DNA of 27,197 nt from Atribacteria bacterium SCGC AAA255-G05 (GTDB taxonomy: Bacteria > Atribacterota > Phoenicimicrobiia > Phoenicimicrobiales > Phoenicimicrobiaceae), in the NCBI GenBank assembly GCA_000405605.1, contig ASPA01000016.1:2103-29299 (forward strand), given 5' to 3'. Position 1 is the first letter of the stretch, and each line of letters opens with the position of its first letter. Made by a program: the position numbers and the translations under genes. A model generated the notes under the pieces. That model did no database searches. It saw nothing but the letters and a program-made list of their open reading frames with translations, and was not told the DNA's origin. Positions 15,972 to 23,683 of the stretch are shown here, piece by piece.

Positions 15972-16685
15972 ATGGAAATAAGTCCGGATGCAATTATTAT
16001 ATATCAGTGGAATGGAATCCATCTTAATGCCACGATTCTTTTTACCTGGGTAGTCATGTTAATACTTATTTTAATCAGCTGGCTGGCCACCAGAAATTTG
16101 ACCATTGGTCCTAAAATCAGTCGCTGGCAAAATTTTTTGGAAGTGATTGTCGGTTACATACGGCAGCAGGTGAAAGAAATCACCCAGCAGAATCCGGACC
16201 CTTTTATTCCTTTTTTAGGCACCCTATTTTTATTTATTTCAGTATCCAACCTGCTGGCTATAATCCCCGGTTATCAAGCGCCGACCGGTTCATTGTCCAC
16301 TACCAGTGCGCTGGCCATTTGCGTTTTTTTTGCCATACCTATTTTTGGCATTGCCAAAAAAGGGGCGCTGGCTTATTTTAAACATTATTTGGAACCCTCT
16401 ATTTTCATGGCGCCTTTTAATGTGATTGGCGATTTTTCCCGCACGCTGGCCCTGGCGGTTAGGTTATTCGGGAATGTGATGAGCGGCTCATTGATTGTGG
16501 CGGTTTTATTAATCATCACCCCCTTGTTTATACCTATTGTGATGCAGGTTTTAGGATTATTAATTGGTCAAATACAGGCTTACATCTTTACCGTGCTGGC
16601 TACGGTTTATATTGCTTCGGCCACACGGGTAGAAAATAAGCCGGAACAGATAGAACAAAAGGAAGGGAGTAAAGAAAATGAGTAG
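15972..16685 (+). CDS. atpB: N-ATPase Fo subunit a
   Basis: This 237-residue integral membrane subunit forms the ion half-channels next to the c ring. The conserved fourth-helix block FSRTLALAVRLFGNVMSG is present, with the essential arginine at R162. The last helix carries LIGQIQAYIFTVLATVYIA, where Q-x-x-x-F matches the conserved end of subunit a. The C-terminus is short and charged and overlaps atpE by 8 bases. Confidence 0.95.
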   Translation: MEISPDAIIIYQWNGIHLNATILFTWVVMLILILISWLATRNLTIGPKISRWQNFLEVIVGYIRQQVKEITQQNPDPFIPFLGTLFLFISVSNLLAIIPGYQAPTGSLSTTSALAICVFFAIPIFGIAKKGALAYFKHYLEPSIFMAPFNVIGDFSRTLALAVRLFGNVMSGSLIVAVLLIITPLFIPIVMQVLGLLIGQIQAYIFTVLATVYIASATRVENKPEQIEQKEGSKENE

Positions 16686-16947
16686 TATTGATATTATCGG
16701 TGCGGTTTCTATTATTACTGCGGGAATCACCATTGCCATTGGTTCGATAGGTCCCGCCATAGGAGAAGGGATGGCCCTGGCCCGGGCATTGGGAGCGATT
16801 GCTCAACAGCCGGATGAGGCTAATACCATTACCAGAACATTATTTGTGGGGTTGGCCATGGTTGAATCGACGGCAATCTACTGTTTGGTCATTTCAGTCA
16901 TTCTTATTTTTGCCAATCCTTTCTGGAATTATGTCTTAAGTCATTAG
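16678..16947 (+). CDS. atpE: N-ATPase Fo subunit c with two-carboxylate ion-binding motif
   Basis: This 89-residue hairpin protein forms the rotor ring. Helix 1 contains GSIGPAIGEG with glutamate E30, where classic Na+ rings have glutamine (GQG). Helix 2 contains MVESTAIY with the essential E63, S64, T65 and Y68. ES(T) plus the tyrosine are Na+-ligand residues in characterised Na+-ATPases, and a second helix-1 carboxylate is typical of N-ATPases. The ion actually pumped (Na+ or H+) cannot be settled from sequence: the ligand set favours Na+, but two-carboxylate N-type rings have also been discussed as proton-binding. The polar loop QQPDEA is conserved. Confidence 0.95.
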   Translation: MSSIDIIGAVSIITAGITIAIGSIGPAIGEGMALARALGAIAQQPDEANTITRTLFVGLAMVESTAIYCLVISVILIFANPFWNYVLSH

Positions 16948-16957
16948 GGGGGTTAAT

Positions 16958-17752
16958 ATGCTTATAGATTCATTTACTATCATTGCCCAAATCATTAATT
17001 TTTTAATCCTGATCTATCTCTTGAAACGATTTTTATTTAATCGGATTATTCAGATTATGGATGAGCGGGAAAAGCAAATCACCGACCAGATGCAAGATGC
17101 TAAAACAGCAAAAGAGACAGCTCAAAAAGAATTGGATGAACAACAAAGGATAAGAGAAGAACTGCAGGAAAAATGGAATGAAATGCTTGCTCAGGCCAAG
17201 AAGGATGCCCAAAAGAAGCGGGAAGAATTGGTAAAGGATGCCAGAAGTAAAATTGATGAAGAGCAAAAAAATTGGAGAGAGGCGATATCAAAACAACGCA
17301 CCGCTTTTTTCAGGGACCTTCGCCATTTATCCTGCGAGCAGGTGTGTCAGATGAGCAGAAAGGTTTTAGCTGATTTAGCCGATGAAAAATTGGAAAACCA
17401 GCTGATTGAAAATTTTTTAATCCAGTTGGGGAAGTTGAGCAAAGAGGAAAAAGATGATTTTGTCCGGTTTATTGATAAGGATGAGCGGAAGATATGGGTG
17501 GATAGTAGTTTTAAGCTGACCTGCAAAAAAGAATCCGGGATCAGGAAAATATTGGAAAAGATAATCGGTGATAAAGTTGAAATCAATTTTAAGGTTTCTC
17601 CTAAATTGATTTGTGGCATTGAAACGCGAACCGAGGGTAAGAAGATTTCCTGGAACATTGAAAACTATTTGGATGGACTGGAAGAACAGTTGAAGAAAGC
17701 TTTTACTGAATTCAGTTTTCAGGAATCGGATGTTGAAAAGAAAGAAAACTAA
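16958..17752 (+). CDS. atpF: N-ATPase Fo subunit b with C-terminal delta-like domain
   Basis: At 264 residues this is about 100 longer than an ordinary subunit b. One N-terminal transmembrane helix (LIDSFTIIAQIINFLILIYL) leads into a long charged coiled coil to about residue 110. The C-terminal half ends with VSPKLICGIETRTEGKKISW and NIENYLDGLEEQL, matching the pattern at the end of delta/OSCP subunits (PxLIGGIxxxxG, then xxxxLxxLxxxL). No separate atpH (delta) exists in the operon, so the stalk function is inferred to be fused here, as is usual for N-ATPases. It starts 10 bases after atpE with GGGGGG before the ATG. Confidence 0.92.
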   Translation: MLIDSFTIIAQIINFLILIYLLKRFLFNRIIQIMDEREKQITDQMQDAKTAKETAQKELDEQQRIREELQEKWNEMLAQAKKDAQKKREELVKDARSKIDEEQKNWREAISKQRTAFFRDLRHLSCEQVCQMSRKVLADLADEKLENQLIENFLIQLGKLSKEEKDDFVRFIDKDERKIWVDSSFKLTCKKESGIRKILEKIIGDKVEINFKVSPKLICGIETRTEGKKISWNIENYLDGLEEQLKKAFTEFSFQESDVEKKEN

Positions 17753-17801
17753 TCTGGTTTGGATGGATTAGGGGGTCATTTATGATCAGGTGGGGGTATT
17801 A

Positions 17802-19367
17802 ATGGGTAATACAACGAAAGAGATAAATACTTTATCTTTAGAAGAAAATTTAAAAACGACTTTTTCCAGTATGAATCGCGTGATCAAACAACAGAAAGCA
17901 TCCTTATATGTACAGGAAATCGGGATTGTATCCGCGGTAGGAAAAGGTATTGTCAACGCAAAAGGGTTACCGGAAGTAAAGGCAGGGGAAATCGTTATTT
18001 TTAAAGACCGTCAGCGGGGAATGATCTTTAATCTGGAACCGGGCAAGGTAGATATTGTTCTACTGGATGACGCGAAGGGGATTAAGGCCGGAGATGAAGT
18101 GAGGAGAACCCACCAGGTCATGGATGTCCCGGTTGGCGAATCATTACTGGGGAGGGTTATCGACCCGGTGAGCCGTCCCCTGGATGGTTTAGGAACCTTA
18201 AGGACCATGGAGAGATATCCCATTGAGCGTGAATCTCCTCCCATTATGGATAGAGAGCCGGTCTATGTTCCTTTACAGACGGGTATATTAGTCGTGGATG
18301 CCCTGGTACCTATTGGCCGGGGACAGCGGGAGCTAATCCTGGGAGACCGACAGACCGGGAAAACAGCGATTGCTGTGGATACCATGATTAATCAAAAAGA
18401 TAAAGAAGTTATTTGTATTTATTGTGCTATCGGTCAAAAGCTATCTTCGGTGGCCAGAGTCATTGCTCAACTTAAAAAATCAGGAGCCATGGCATATAGC
18501 CTGGTCATGGTGGCATCAGGAGAAGATACACCCGGCTTGAATTATATTGCCCCTTATACTGCAACCAGTATCGGTGAATATTTTATGGAAAGAGGAAAAG
18601 ATGTTTTAGTTATCTATGATGATTTAACCCATCATGCCCGCTCTTACCGGGAGCTGTCTCTTTTATTAAGAAGGCCGCCTGCCCGGGAAGCCTATCCCGG
18701 AGATATTTTTTATATTCATTCCCGCCTTTTAGAAAGAGCGACTCATCTAAAGAAAGAAAAAGGTGGCGGTTCTTTGACTGCTTTGCCTATTATAGAAACC
18801 CAGGCACAAAATTTATCAGCCTATATTCCTACCAATCTTATTTCCATTACTGATGGTCAAATTTATCTCTCCCCTCAATTATTCCAGGGAGGGCTGCTGC
18901 CGGCTGTTGATGTGGGGAAGTCAGTTTCCCGGGTAGGAGGAAAAACACAATTAGCTTCCTATCAAGAAGTAGTAGGCAGCCTGCGTTTAACTTATTCTCA
19001 ATTTCAAGAACTGGAAATCTTTTCCCGGTTCGGCACCCAGTTAGATGAGAGTACCATAAAAATCCTGGAAAGAGGAAAAAGAATAAGAGAGATTTTAAAA
19101 CAGAATCAATACTCTCCCTACTCAGTCATGGAACAAATAACCATTCTGCTCATGGTAAACCAGGGATTATGGGATGGGGTTTTGGTTGAAGATATTAAAA
19201 AAAAGATCGTAGAAATAAAAAAGAATTTGGAAGACAGATTTCCCCAATTAGAAGAGAAAGTGATGAATAATAAAAAACTGGACAGTGATGAAGTAAAAAG
19301 GATTCTTGATTTTGTGGAAACATCCATTTTAAAGAGAGAGGAAAACCAGCCAAATGCAGATGCTTGA
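17802..19367 (+). CDS. atpA: N-ATPase F1 subunit alpha
   Basis: The non-catalytic nucleotide-binding subunit, 521 residues from the ATG at 17802. A GTG at 17790 in the same frame is possible, but GGGGG at 17792-17796 is better placed to serve the ATG. Walker A is GDRQTGKT (about residues 181-188). It is followed by IYCAIGQKLSSVA, Walker B VLVIYDDLTHHA, and ISITDGQIYLSPQLFQGG with VGKSVSRVGGKTQ, all alpha hallmarks. The C-terminal helical domain is complete. It overlaps atpG by 14 bases. Confidence 0.95.
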   Translation: MGNTTKEINTLSLEENLKTTFSSMNRVIKQQKASLYVQEIGIVSAVGKGIVNAKGLPEVKAGEIVIFKDRQRGMIFNLEPGKVDIVLLDDAKGIKAGDEVRRTHQVMDVPVGESLLGRVIDPVSRPLDGLGTLRTMERYPIERESPPIMDREPVYVPLQTGILVVDALVPIGRGQRELILGDRQTGKTAIAVDTMINQKDKEVICIYCAIGQKLSSVARVIAQLKKSGAMAYSLVMVASGEDTPGLNYIAPYTATSIGEYFMERGKDVLVIYDDLTHHARSYRELSLLLRRPPAREAYPGDIFYIHSRLLERATHLKKEKGGGSLTALPIIETQAQNLSAYIPTNLISITDGQIYLSPQLFQGGLLPAVDVGKSVSRVGGKTQLASYQEVVGSLRLTYSQFQELEIFSRFGTQLDESTIKILERGKRIREILKQNQYSPYSVMEQITILLMVNQGLWDGVLVEDIKKKIVEIKKNLEDRFPQLEEKVMNNKKLDSDEVKRILDFVETSILKREENQPNADA

Positions 19368-20241
19368 AGCCATTCAGAGAAAAATTGAAAGTGCCCAGGA
19401 TTTATATTCTGTAGTCAAAACCATGAAAGCATTGGCTGCGGCGAACATTCATTATCATGCGCGAGCCGTAGAGGCCATTACCGAATATCATCAATCCATT
19501 GAGATGGGTTTTCAAGCATTGTTAAAGGAAAAACCGGAGATATTAAAAAAGCCGATATTAAAAAATGAAAGACGAATGGGAGTCATTATTTTTGGTTCGC
19601 AAAGAGGAATGGCCGGTAAATTTAATGTGATGGTGGCTAATTCCTTTATGGAGTGGGAAACAGATAAAACTTTCGATTATGCTCAATTGAAAATAGCGGT
19701 TACCGGAGAGAGAGTCGAAGAACAGTTAAAAGAAATTGGCTACCAACCGGCAGCCAGGATTGATTTTCCTGAATCCAGGTATAACCTGAATAGCGCAATT
19801 CAGGAATTGCTGGTACTGGTGGAGTCATGGCGGTTTCAGGAAAAGATAGATGATATTTATTTATTTTATAATAAGCTCGCAAGAGGAGTAATCTTTGAAC
19901 CCTTTCAATTTCATTTATTTCCCTTGGACCAGCAATGGCTGCAGGAATTAGCTTTAAAAAAATGGCCTTCCCGTAATTTCCCATTGTATACTCTTCCCTG
20001 GGATCAGCTGCTCTATTCCTTCATCCATCAATTTTTTTATATTTCCTTATATAGGGGTTTTATCGAATCGATGGCCAGTGAGAATGCCAGCCGTTTAACG
20101 GCCATGCAAAAAGCCGAAGAGAACATCGAGGAACGTTTGGATAATCTGAATGCTCAATTTAACCGCCAACGGCAAAATGCGATTACCGAAGAATTACTGG
20201 ATATTGTTGCCGGTTTCGAAGCCCTGGCAAAATCAATTTGA
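19354..20241 (+). CDS. atpG: N-ATPase F1 subunit gamma
   Basis: This 295-residue protein is the central rotor shaft. The N-terminal helix (AIQRKIESAQDLYSVVKTMK ALAAAN, split here) and the C-terminal helix (ASENASRLTAMQKAEENIEE, then NRQRQNAITEELLDIVAGFEAL) match the family's most conserved parts, which form the coiled-coil shaft. The middle alpha/beta domain (MGVIIFGSQRGMAGKFN) corresponds to the usual SDRGLCGGFN region, with the divergence typical of N-ATPase gamma. This is the last gene of the operon, completing the order D-C-Q-R-B-E-F-A-G. No clear terminator is seen before the next gene. Confidence 0.93.
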   Translation: MQMLEAIQRKIESAQDLYSVVKTMKALAAANIHYHARAVEAITEYHQSIEMGFQALLKEKPEILKKPILKNERRMGVIIFGSQRGMAGKFNVMVANSFMEWETDKTFDYAQLKIAVTGERVEEQLKEIGYQPAARIDFPESRYNLNSAIQELLVLVESWRFQEKIDDIYLFYNKLARGVIFEPFQFHLFPLDQQWLQELALKKWPSRNFPLYTLPWDQLLYSFIHQFFYISLYRGFIESMASENASRLTAMQKAEENIEERLDNLNAQFNRQRQNAITEELLDIVAGFEALAKSI

Positions 20242-20285
20242 AGAGAGTGTGACGGGGGAGACGGTAAAAAATAGAGAGTAAGAGA

Positions 20286-20924
20286 ATGATGGGAAGAAGC
20301 AAAATGAAAAGTAATAATGGTTTTATAGCAAAGATATATGACCCTATTTTTTATTTAGCTCTTAAGCCAATAAGAATTGCGGTAATGAATGAGCTTTTGA
20401 AATACAAAGAGAAAATAATTTTAGATTTATGTTGCGGCACCGGGAATCAGATCAAGTTACTTTCAAAGCACGGATTTAGCAACCTTTCTTGCCTCGACAT
20501 ATCTGATTCAATGTTGGAAATTGCAAAAAGAGGTAATTCCTCTATCAAGATTTATAAAGAGGATGCAACAAATACAAATTTTGATGATGCGTCGTTTGAT
20601 GTAGTAATTTTAAGTTTTGCAATACACGAAAAAGATAGGAATACTCAACAAGCTCTTATGAATGAAGCGTATAGAATTATAAAAAAAGATGGACTTATGC
20701 TGGTTGTTGATTATGTTTTTGATAATAAAACGACTAAATTTGGTAAAATATTAGTAAGCATAATTGAAAGAATAGCCGGGGGAGAGCATGATAGAAATTT
20801 TAAAAACTACATACAGAACAAGGGGCTATTAAGTTTGATAAAAAAGGACAAATTTAAACTTATAAAATATAATAGAATGTCATCCGGAGCTGTTACTATA
20901 TCACTATATCAAAAGATATGTTAA
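20286..20924 (+). CDS. Class I SAM-dependent methyltransferase (small-molecule type)
   Basis: This 212-residue methyltransferase has a clear SAM site. Motif I is ILDLCCGTGNQIKLL (about residues 46-60), the acidic post-I strand is LSCLDISDSML, and motif II/III surrounds FDDASFDVVILSFAIHE. RIIKKDGLMLVVDY matches the later strand. This is the UbiE/Methyltransf_11 type, which acts on small molecules, quinones, lipids or metalloids; the substrate cannot be read from the sequence. An in-frame ATG at 20304 is an alternative start. It begins 44 bases after atpG but with lower G+C, so it is probably not functionally part of the ATPase operon. A RAYT remnant directly follows its stop. Confidence 0.85.
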   Translation: MMGRSKMKSNNGFIAKIYDPIFYLALKPIRIAVMNELLKYKEKIILDLCCGTGNQIKLLSKHGFSNLSCLDISDSMLEIAKRGNSSIKIYKEDATNTNFDDASFDVVILSFAIHEKDRNTQQALMNEAYRIIKKDGLMLVVDYVFDNKTTKFGKILVSIIERIAGGEHDRNFKNYIQNKGLLSLIKKDKFKLIKYNRMSSGAVTISLYQKIC

Positions 20925-21077
20925 AGAAAAAGATCTAAAGATTGGAGATATTTCTAAAAGCCAGAATAAATATTATAGGGATGATTTGATATTAAATCTA
21001 AAAAGGAAATTTAATTTATCCATCAGGGAGATAGCTGAAATTTTAGTATTAATCGAGGTATAGTATCGAGGATTAAA
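20923..21077 (+). pseudogene. RAYT transposase C-terminal fragment, copy 3 (frameshifted)
   Basis: From 20923 the frame reads RDDLILNLKRKFNLSIREIA, then EILVL, and would continue NRGIVSRIKV if one A were added near 21051. This is the helix-turn-helix end of a REP-associated transposase of a different subtype from the 5341 and 8668 copies. A REP palindrome (21078-21105) follows at once, the normal position of the 3' REP relative to a RAYT gene. The catalytic domain is missing. Confidence 0.6.
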
Positions 21078-21105
21078 GTGTGACAAAGACCGTCCACTGT
21101 CACAT
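21078..21105. repeat. REP-type palindrome (second GTGTGACAAAGACCGTCC copy)
   Basis: TGTGACA (21079-21085) and TGTCACA (21098-21104) form a perfect 7-bp stem. The sequence matches 9334-9362 except for small changes and lies right after a RAYT fragment. Confidence 0.6.
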
Positions 21106-21134
21106 ATTATAAATAAAGAAAAGGAGGAGAACTT

Positions 21135-21926
21135 ATGAATAATATTCGGTTAAGAAAAACTTTATCAATCCTAAACTTGTTAGGCTTTTTCGGTATGGTT
21201 ATCGTAAACTATCTTGCTGTCGCCCTTCCTTTAAACAACAAGACCACCGGTGAGTTATCTGACCAATACCCTAACTTGTTCGTTCCGTCAGGATTTACTT
21301 TTTCAATCTGGGGGGTAATCTATCTATTACTTGCTATTTTCATTGTTTATCAGTTGGTCTATGCTTTTAGAAAGAATACGCAAAATATTTCTTTCATGGA
21401 AAAAATAGGTATCCTGTTTTTTGCTTCTTCTCTTGCCAACCTCAGTTGGATTTTTGCCTGGCACTTTGAACTTCTCTCTATATCCCTTTTTCTTATGTTA
21501 GTCCTATTGGTTTCTTTAATAGGTATCTATGTAAAACTGCAGATTGGCAGAGCAGATTCATCAAAATCTGAAAAATACTTGGTTCATCTTCCCTTTAGTG
21601 TATATCTTGGTTGGATTACCATCGCCACAATTGCCAATACTACAGCACTTTTGGTGAATCTTGGCTGGAATCGATTTGGGCTCAGTGAACCGTTCTGGAC
21701 TGTAGCTGTCATCATTATCGGTATAGCTATCTCACTCACTATACTTTTTTATCGAAAAGATATTTTTTACTGTCTGGTAGTGGATTGGGCTTTATTCGGG
21801 ATACTAATGAAACGACTTACTGCCGATGCTGTGCCAGTTCAAAGTATAGTCACAGTTGTTATCATTGGATTAACTTTCATTTCACTTGGAATAATTGTAC
21901 AGATAATAAGAAAGAAAATTTATTAG
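21135..21926 (+). CDS. TspO/tryptophan-rich sensory protein-like membrane protein
   Basis: This 263-residue protein has about seven hydrophobic helices. The segment PSGFTFSIWGVIYLLLAIFI, with aromatic-rich GFTFSIWGVIY, and the later NLSWIFAWHFE and YLGWITIATIANTTALL are typical of the tryptophan-rich TspO/MBR superfamily, in the extended bacterial form rather than the five-helix 160-residue form. Members bind tetrapyrroles or other hydrophobic ligands; the role of this long branch is not established. A strong ribosome binding site (AAGGAGG) precedes the ATG. The gene ends just upstream of a hairpin and an msrA remnant. Confidence 0.8.
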   Translation: MNNIRLRKTLSILNLLGFFGMVIVNYLAVALPLNNKTTGELSDQYPNLFVPSGFTFSIWGVIYLLLAIFIVYQLVYAFRKNTQNISFMEKIGILFFASSLANLSWIFAWHFELLSISLFLMLVLLVSLIGIYVKLQIGRADSSKSEKYLVHLPFSVYLGWITIATIANTTALLVNLGWNRFGLSEPFWTVAVIIIGIAISLTILFYRKDIFYCLVVDWALFGILMKRLTADAVPVQSIVTVVIIGLTFISLGIIVQIIRKKIY

Positions 21927-21940
21927 AAAAAAGTAAACAG

Positions 21941-22531
21941 CTCTATAATAAATATGGACAAATCCTATTAAAGATGAATAGGGTCAAATCTTTATTCTTG
22001 GCAAATAGTTTAATAACTGTCAAGAATAAAGATTTGACCCCAGTAATAAATAGCGAAACCATTCAAATCGATTATGACCCGGAAAAAATAACCTACCCCC
22101 AGTTGCTGCAAATATTTTGGGATAACCACAATTGCAAATTGAAATCTTTCAGCCGACAATATATGTCTATTGTTTTTTACCATAATCTGAAGCAGAGAGA
22201 TGCGGCTATCCAATCGATGCAAGAACAAGAAAAAAAACTGGATACGAAATTAGTTACTGAAATCCTTCCATTGACTCAATTCTATCGGGCAGAGGATTAT
22301 CATCAGAAATTTAGGCTGCAGCAAAATGAGGAGATAAGTGGCGAATTAAAAAAAATATATCCAAATTTTCAGGATTTTGTAGATTCTACGGCTGTAGCAA
22401 GAATCAATGGTTTTATTGGAGGGCATGGTACAAGTGAACAGTTAAAAAAGGAAATAAGCACCTATGGATTAACTGAAGCGTCAGAGAAATACCTACTAAA
22501 TTTGGTTTACCCATCGATCCAGGGTCAGTAG
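21941..22531 (+). pseudogene. msrA: Peptide methionine sulfoxide reductase MsrA, 5'-truncated remnant
   Basis: The 3' part reads as MsrA: IQIDYDPEKITYPQLLQIFW, then SFSRQYMSIVFYHN, then VTEILPLTQFYRAEDYHQKF. It ends with an extension (STAVARINGFIGGHG) seen in some longer homologues. The N-terminal catalytic block with the essential cysteine (GCFWG) and the GGYAGG strand are absent. Instead, a perfect 20-bp inverted repeat occupies the junction at 21981-22040. An open frame extends upstream into the TspO-like gene in another frame, but that part is not MsrA. Without the nucleophilic cysteine the product cannot act as a reductase. Confidence 0.75.
21981..22040. repeat. Palindromic element with perfect 20-bp inverted repeats
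   Basis: The left arm GGGTCAAATCTTTATTCTTG (21981-22000) is the exact reverse complement of 22021-22040, with a 20-base loop. A further C follows the right arm. GGGTC ends are shared in style with the hairpins at 24544-24620 and 5111-5199, suggesting RAYT-type non-autonomous elements. Confidence 0.8.
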
Positions 22532-22567
22532 GAAAAACGACATACTAACCCAAGGGAAAGGAATTAA

Positions 22568-23266
22568 ATGAATAAAATAATCAATGAAATCAAACAGATA
22601 TGCCCACAGGAAAATTATGAAATTGGGTATGCTTCACTCTCAGGATTATTAAAACCAGAATACGCAAAATATAAATACGGCATATCATTAGCCAGAAAAT
22701 TAGATGATCAAATTATTAATCAAATTTCCAATGGCCCTACTGATTTATACTATGATCTTTATTGTAGCATCAATCATGAGTTAAACATGAAAACCGAAGA
22801 AATCTCCAATTTATTAAAAACCTATCATATCGAAGCATATCCTATTAAAGCAACTGCAGTAGATAGTGAGCTTGATGATACCTATAACAAAACATTACGA
22901 TATTCTTTTTCTCATAAATTGGCCGCAACCAGGTCAGGAATAGGATGGATTGGGAAAACAGATTTACTCATAACATCAAGATTCGGTCCAAGGGTTAGAC
23001 TTGCCACCGTATTAACCACAGTAAATATTTCTCACAGCGGAGTTCCGATAGATAAAAGTCAATGTGGAAGTTGTAGTATTTGTGTTAATCATTGTCCTGC
23101 TAAAGCTGCCACCGGACAATTATGGACAACTTCAATGGATAGAGATGTATTTTTTGATCCTTTTAAATGCAAAGAATATTGCCGACAAATATTAGCAGAA
23201 AGAATTAAAAAGGAAATAACTATATGTGGAATATGCGTATCTGTTTGTCCGAAAGGTAAAAAGTAA
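22568..23266 (+). CDS. QueG-related 4Fe-4S double-cluster protein (epoxyqueuosine reductase-like)
   Basis: This 232-residue protein is related to epoxyqueuosine reductase QueG. The central RYSFSHKLAATRSGIGWIGK and the following LITSRFGPRVRLATVLT match the QueG corrinoid/substrate-binding region. Cluster one is C166-C169-C172-C176 (CGSCSICVNHCP). The second uses C201 or C205 with C220, C223 and C227 (CGICVSVCP). QueG proper is about 350-380 residues with a HEAT-repeat tail; this version stops right after the second cluster. It could act on another substrate, as many short homologues in anaerobes do. It stands alone, with AAGGG just upstream of the start. Confidence 0.8.
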   Translation: MNKIINEIKQICPQENYEIGYASLSGLLKPEYAKYKYGISLARKLDDQIINQISNGPTDLYYDLYCSINHELNMKTEEISNLLKTYHIEAYPIKATAVDSELDDTYNKTLRYSFSHKLAATRSGIGWIGKTDLLITSRFGPRVRLATVLTTVNISHSGVPIDKSQCGSCSICVNHCPAKAATGQLWTTSMDRDVFFDPFKCKEYCRQILAERIKKEITICGICVSVCPKGKK

Positions 23267-23295
23267 ATTGCCAAAAATACTGCGTACAACACTAA

Positions 23296-23347
23296 AAAGT
23301 TTTCAAAAAAAGAAGGATTTTTAAAATTAATGTCGAATATAGAAAAG
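23296..23347. repeat. Dispersed intergenic repeat, copy C
   Basis: AAAAAAAGAAGGATTTTT then TGTCGAATA and AGAAAAG match the core of the repeats at 2719-2804 and 9191-9277. In the 23267-23683 stretch there is also a nine-G run near 23390 that starts a weak hairpin with TTGTCCTCCC. No gene is seen there. Confidence 0.45.
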
Positions 23348-23683
23348 AGGATTACATTTTAACTTCATACTAATCTAAGAAAAAAAAGGGGGGGGAAGAC
23401 AGCCTTCTCTTGTCCTCCCGTAACTAATGGGTTTTTATTTCTGATTTTTTTATACTAACGCGTGTTTGACCTAAATTATTAAAATAAATCGAAAAGTGTA
23501 CATTATAAATGCAATATTTAAAAAGAAATACTAGATTTGATATTCTTTTTTTTCTTCCAATCATTCTTGCCTTGACTAACTACCTTCAATTTCTCACTAA
23601 AACTGATACTTACTTTTCTTTTAAATAAATTGATTGCTGCTTACTGCAGAATAAGGCTTGAAAGGAGATGGTAAATAACTAAA

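Noticed and set aside
21785..21940. 5' part of the 248-codon frame that includes the msrA remnant
   Set aside because: Out-of-frame overlap with the TspO-like gene; the sequence (CRCCASSKYSHSCYHW) has no MsrA character.
23296..23347. TGTCGAA in the dispersed repeat as a Spo0A box
   Set aside because: Only one of the copies has TGTCGAA; the others read TCGTA, and no sporulation gene is present.
23385..23425. Nine-G run and weak hairpin as a terminator
   Set aside because: The stem has mismatches and no T run follows directly.
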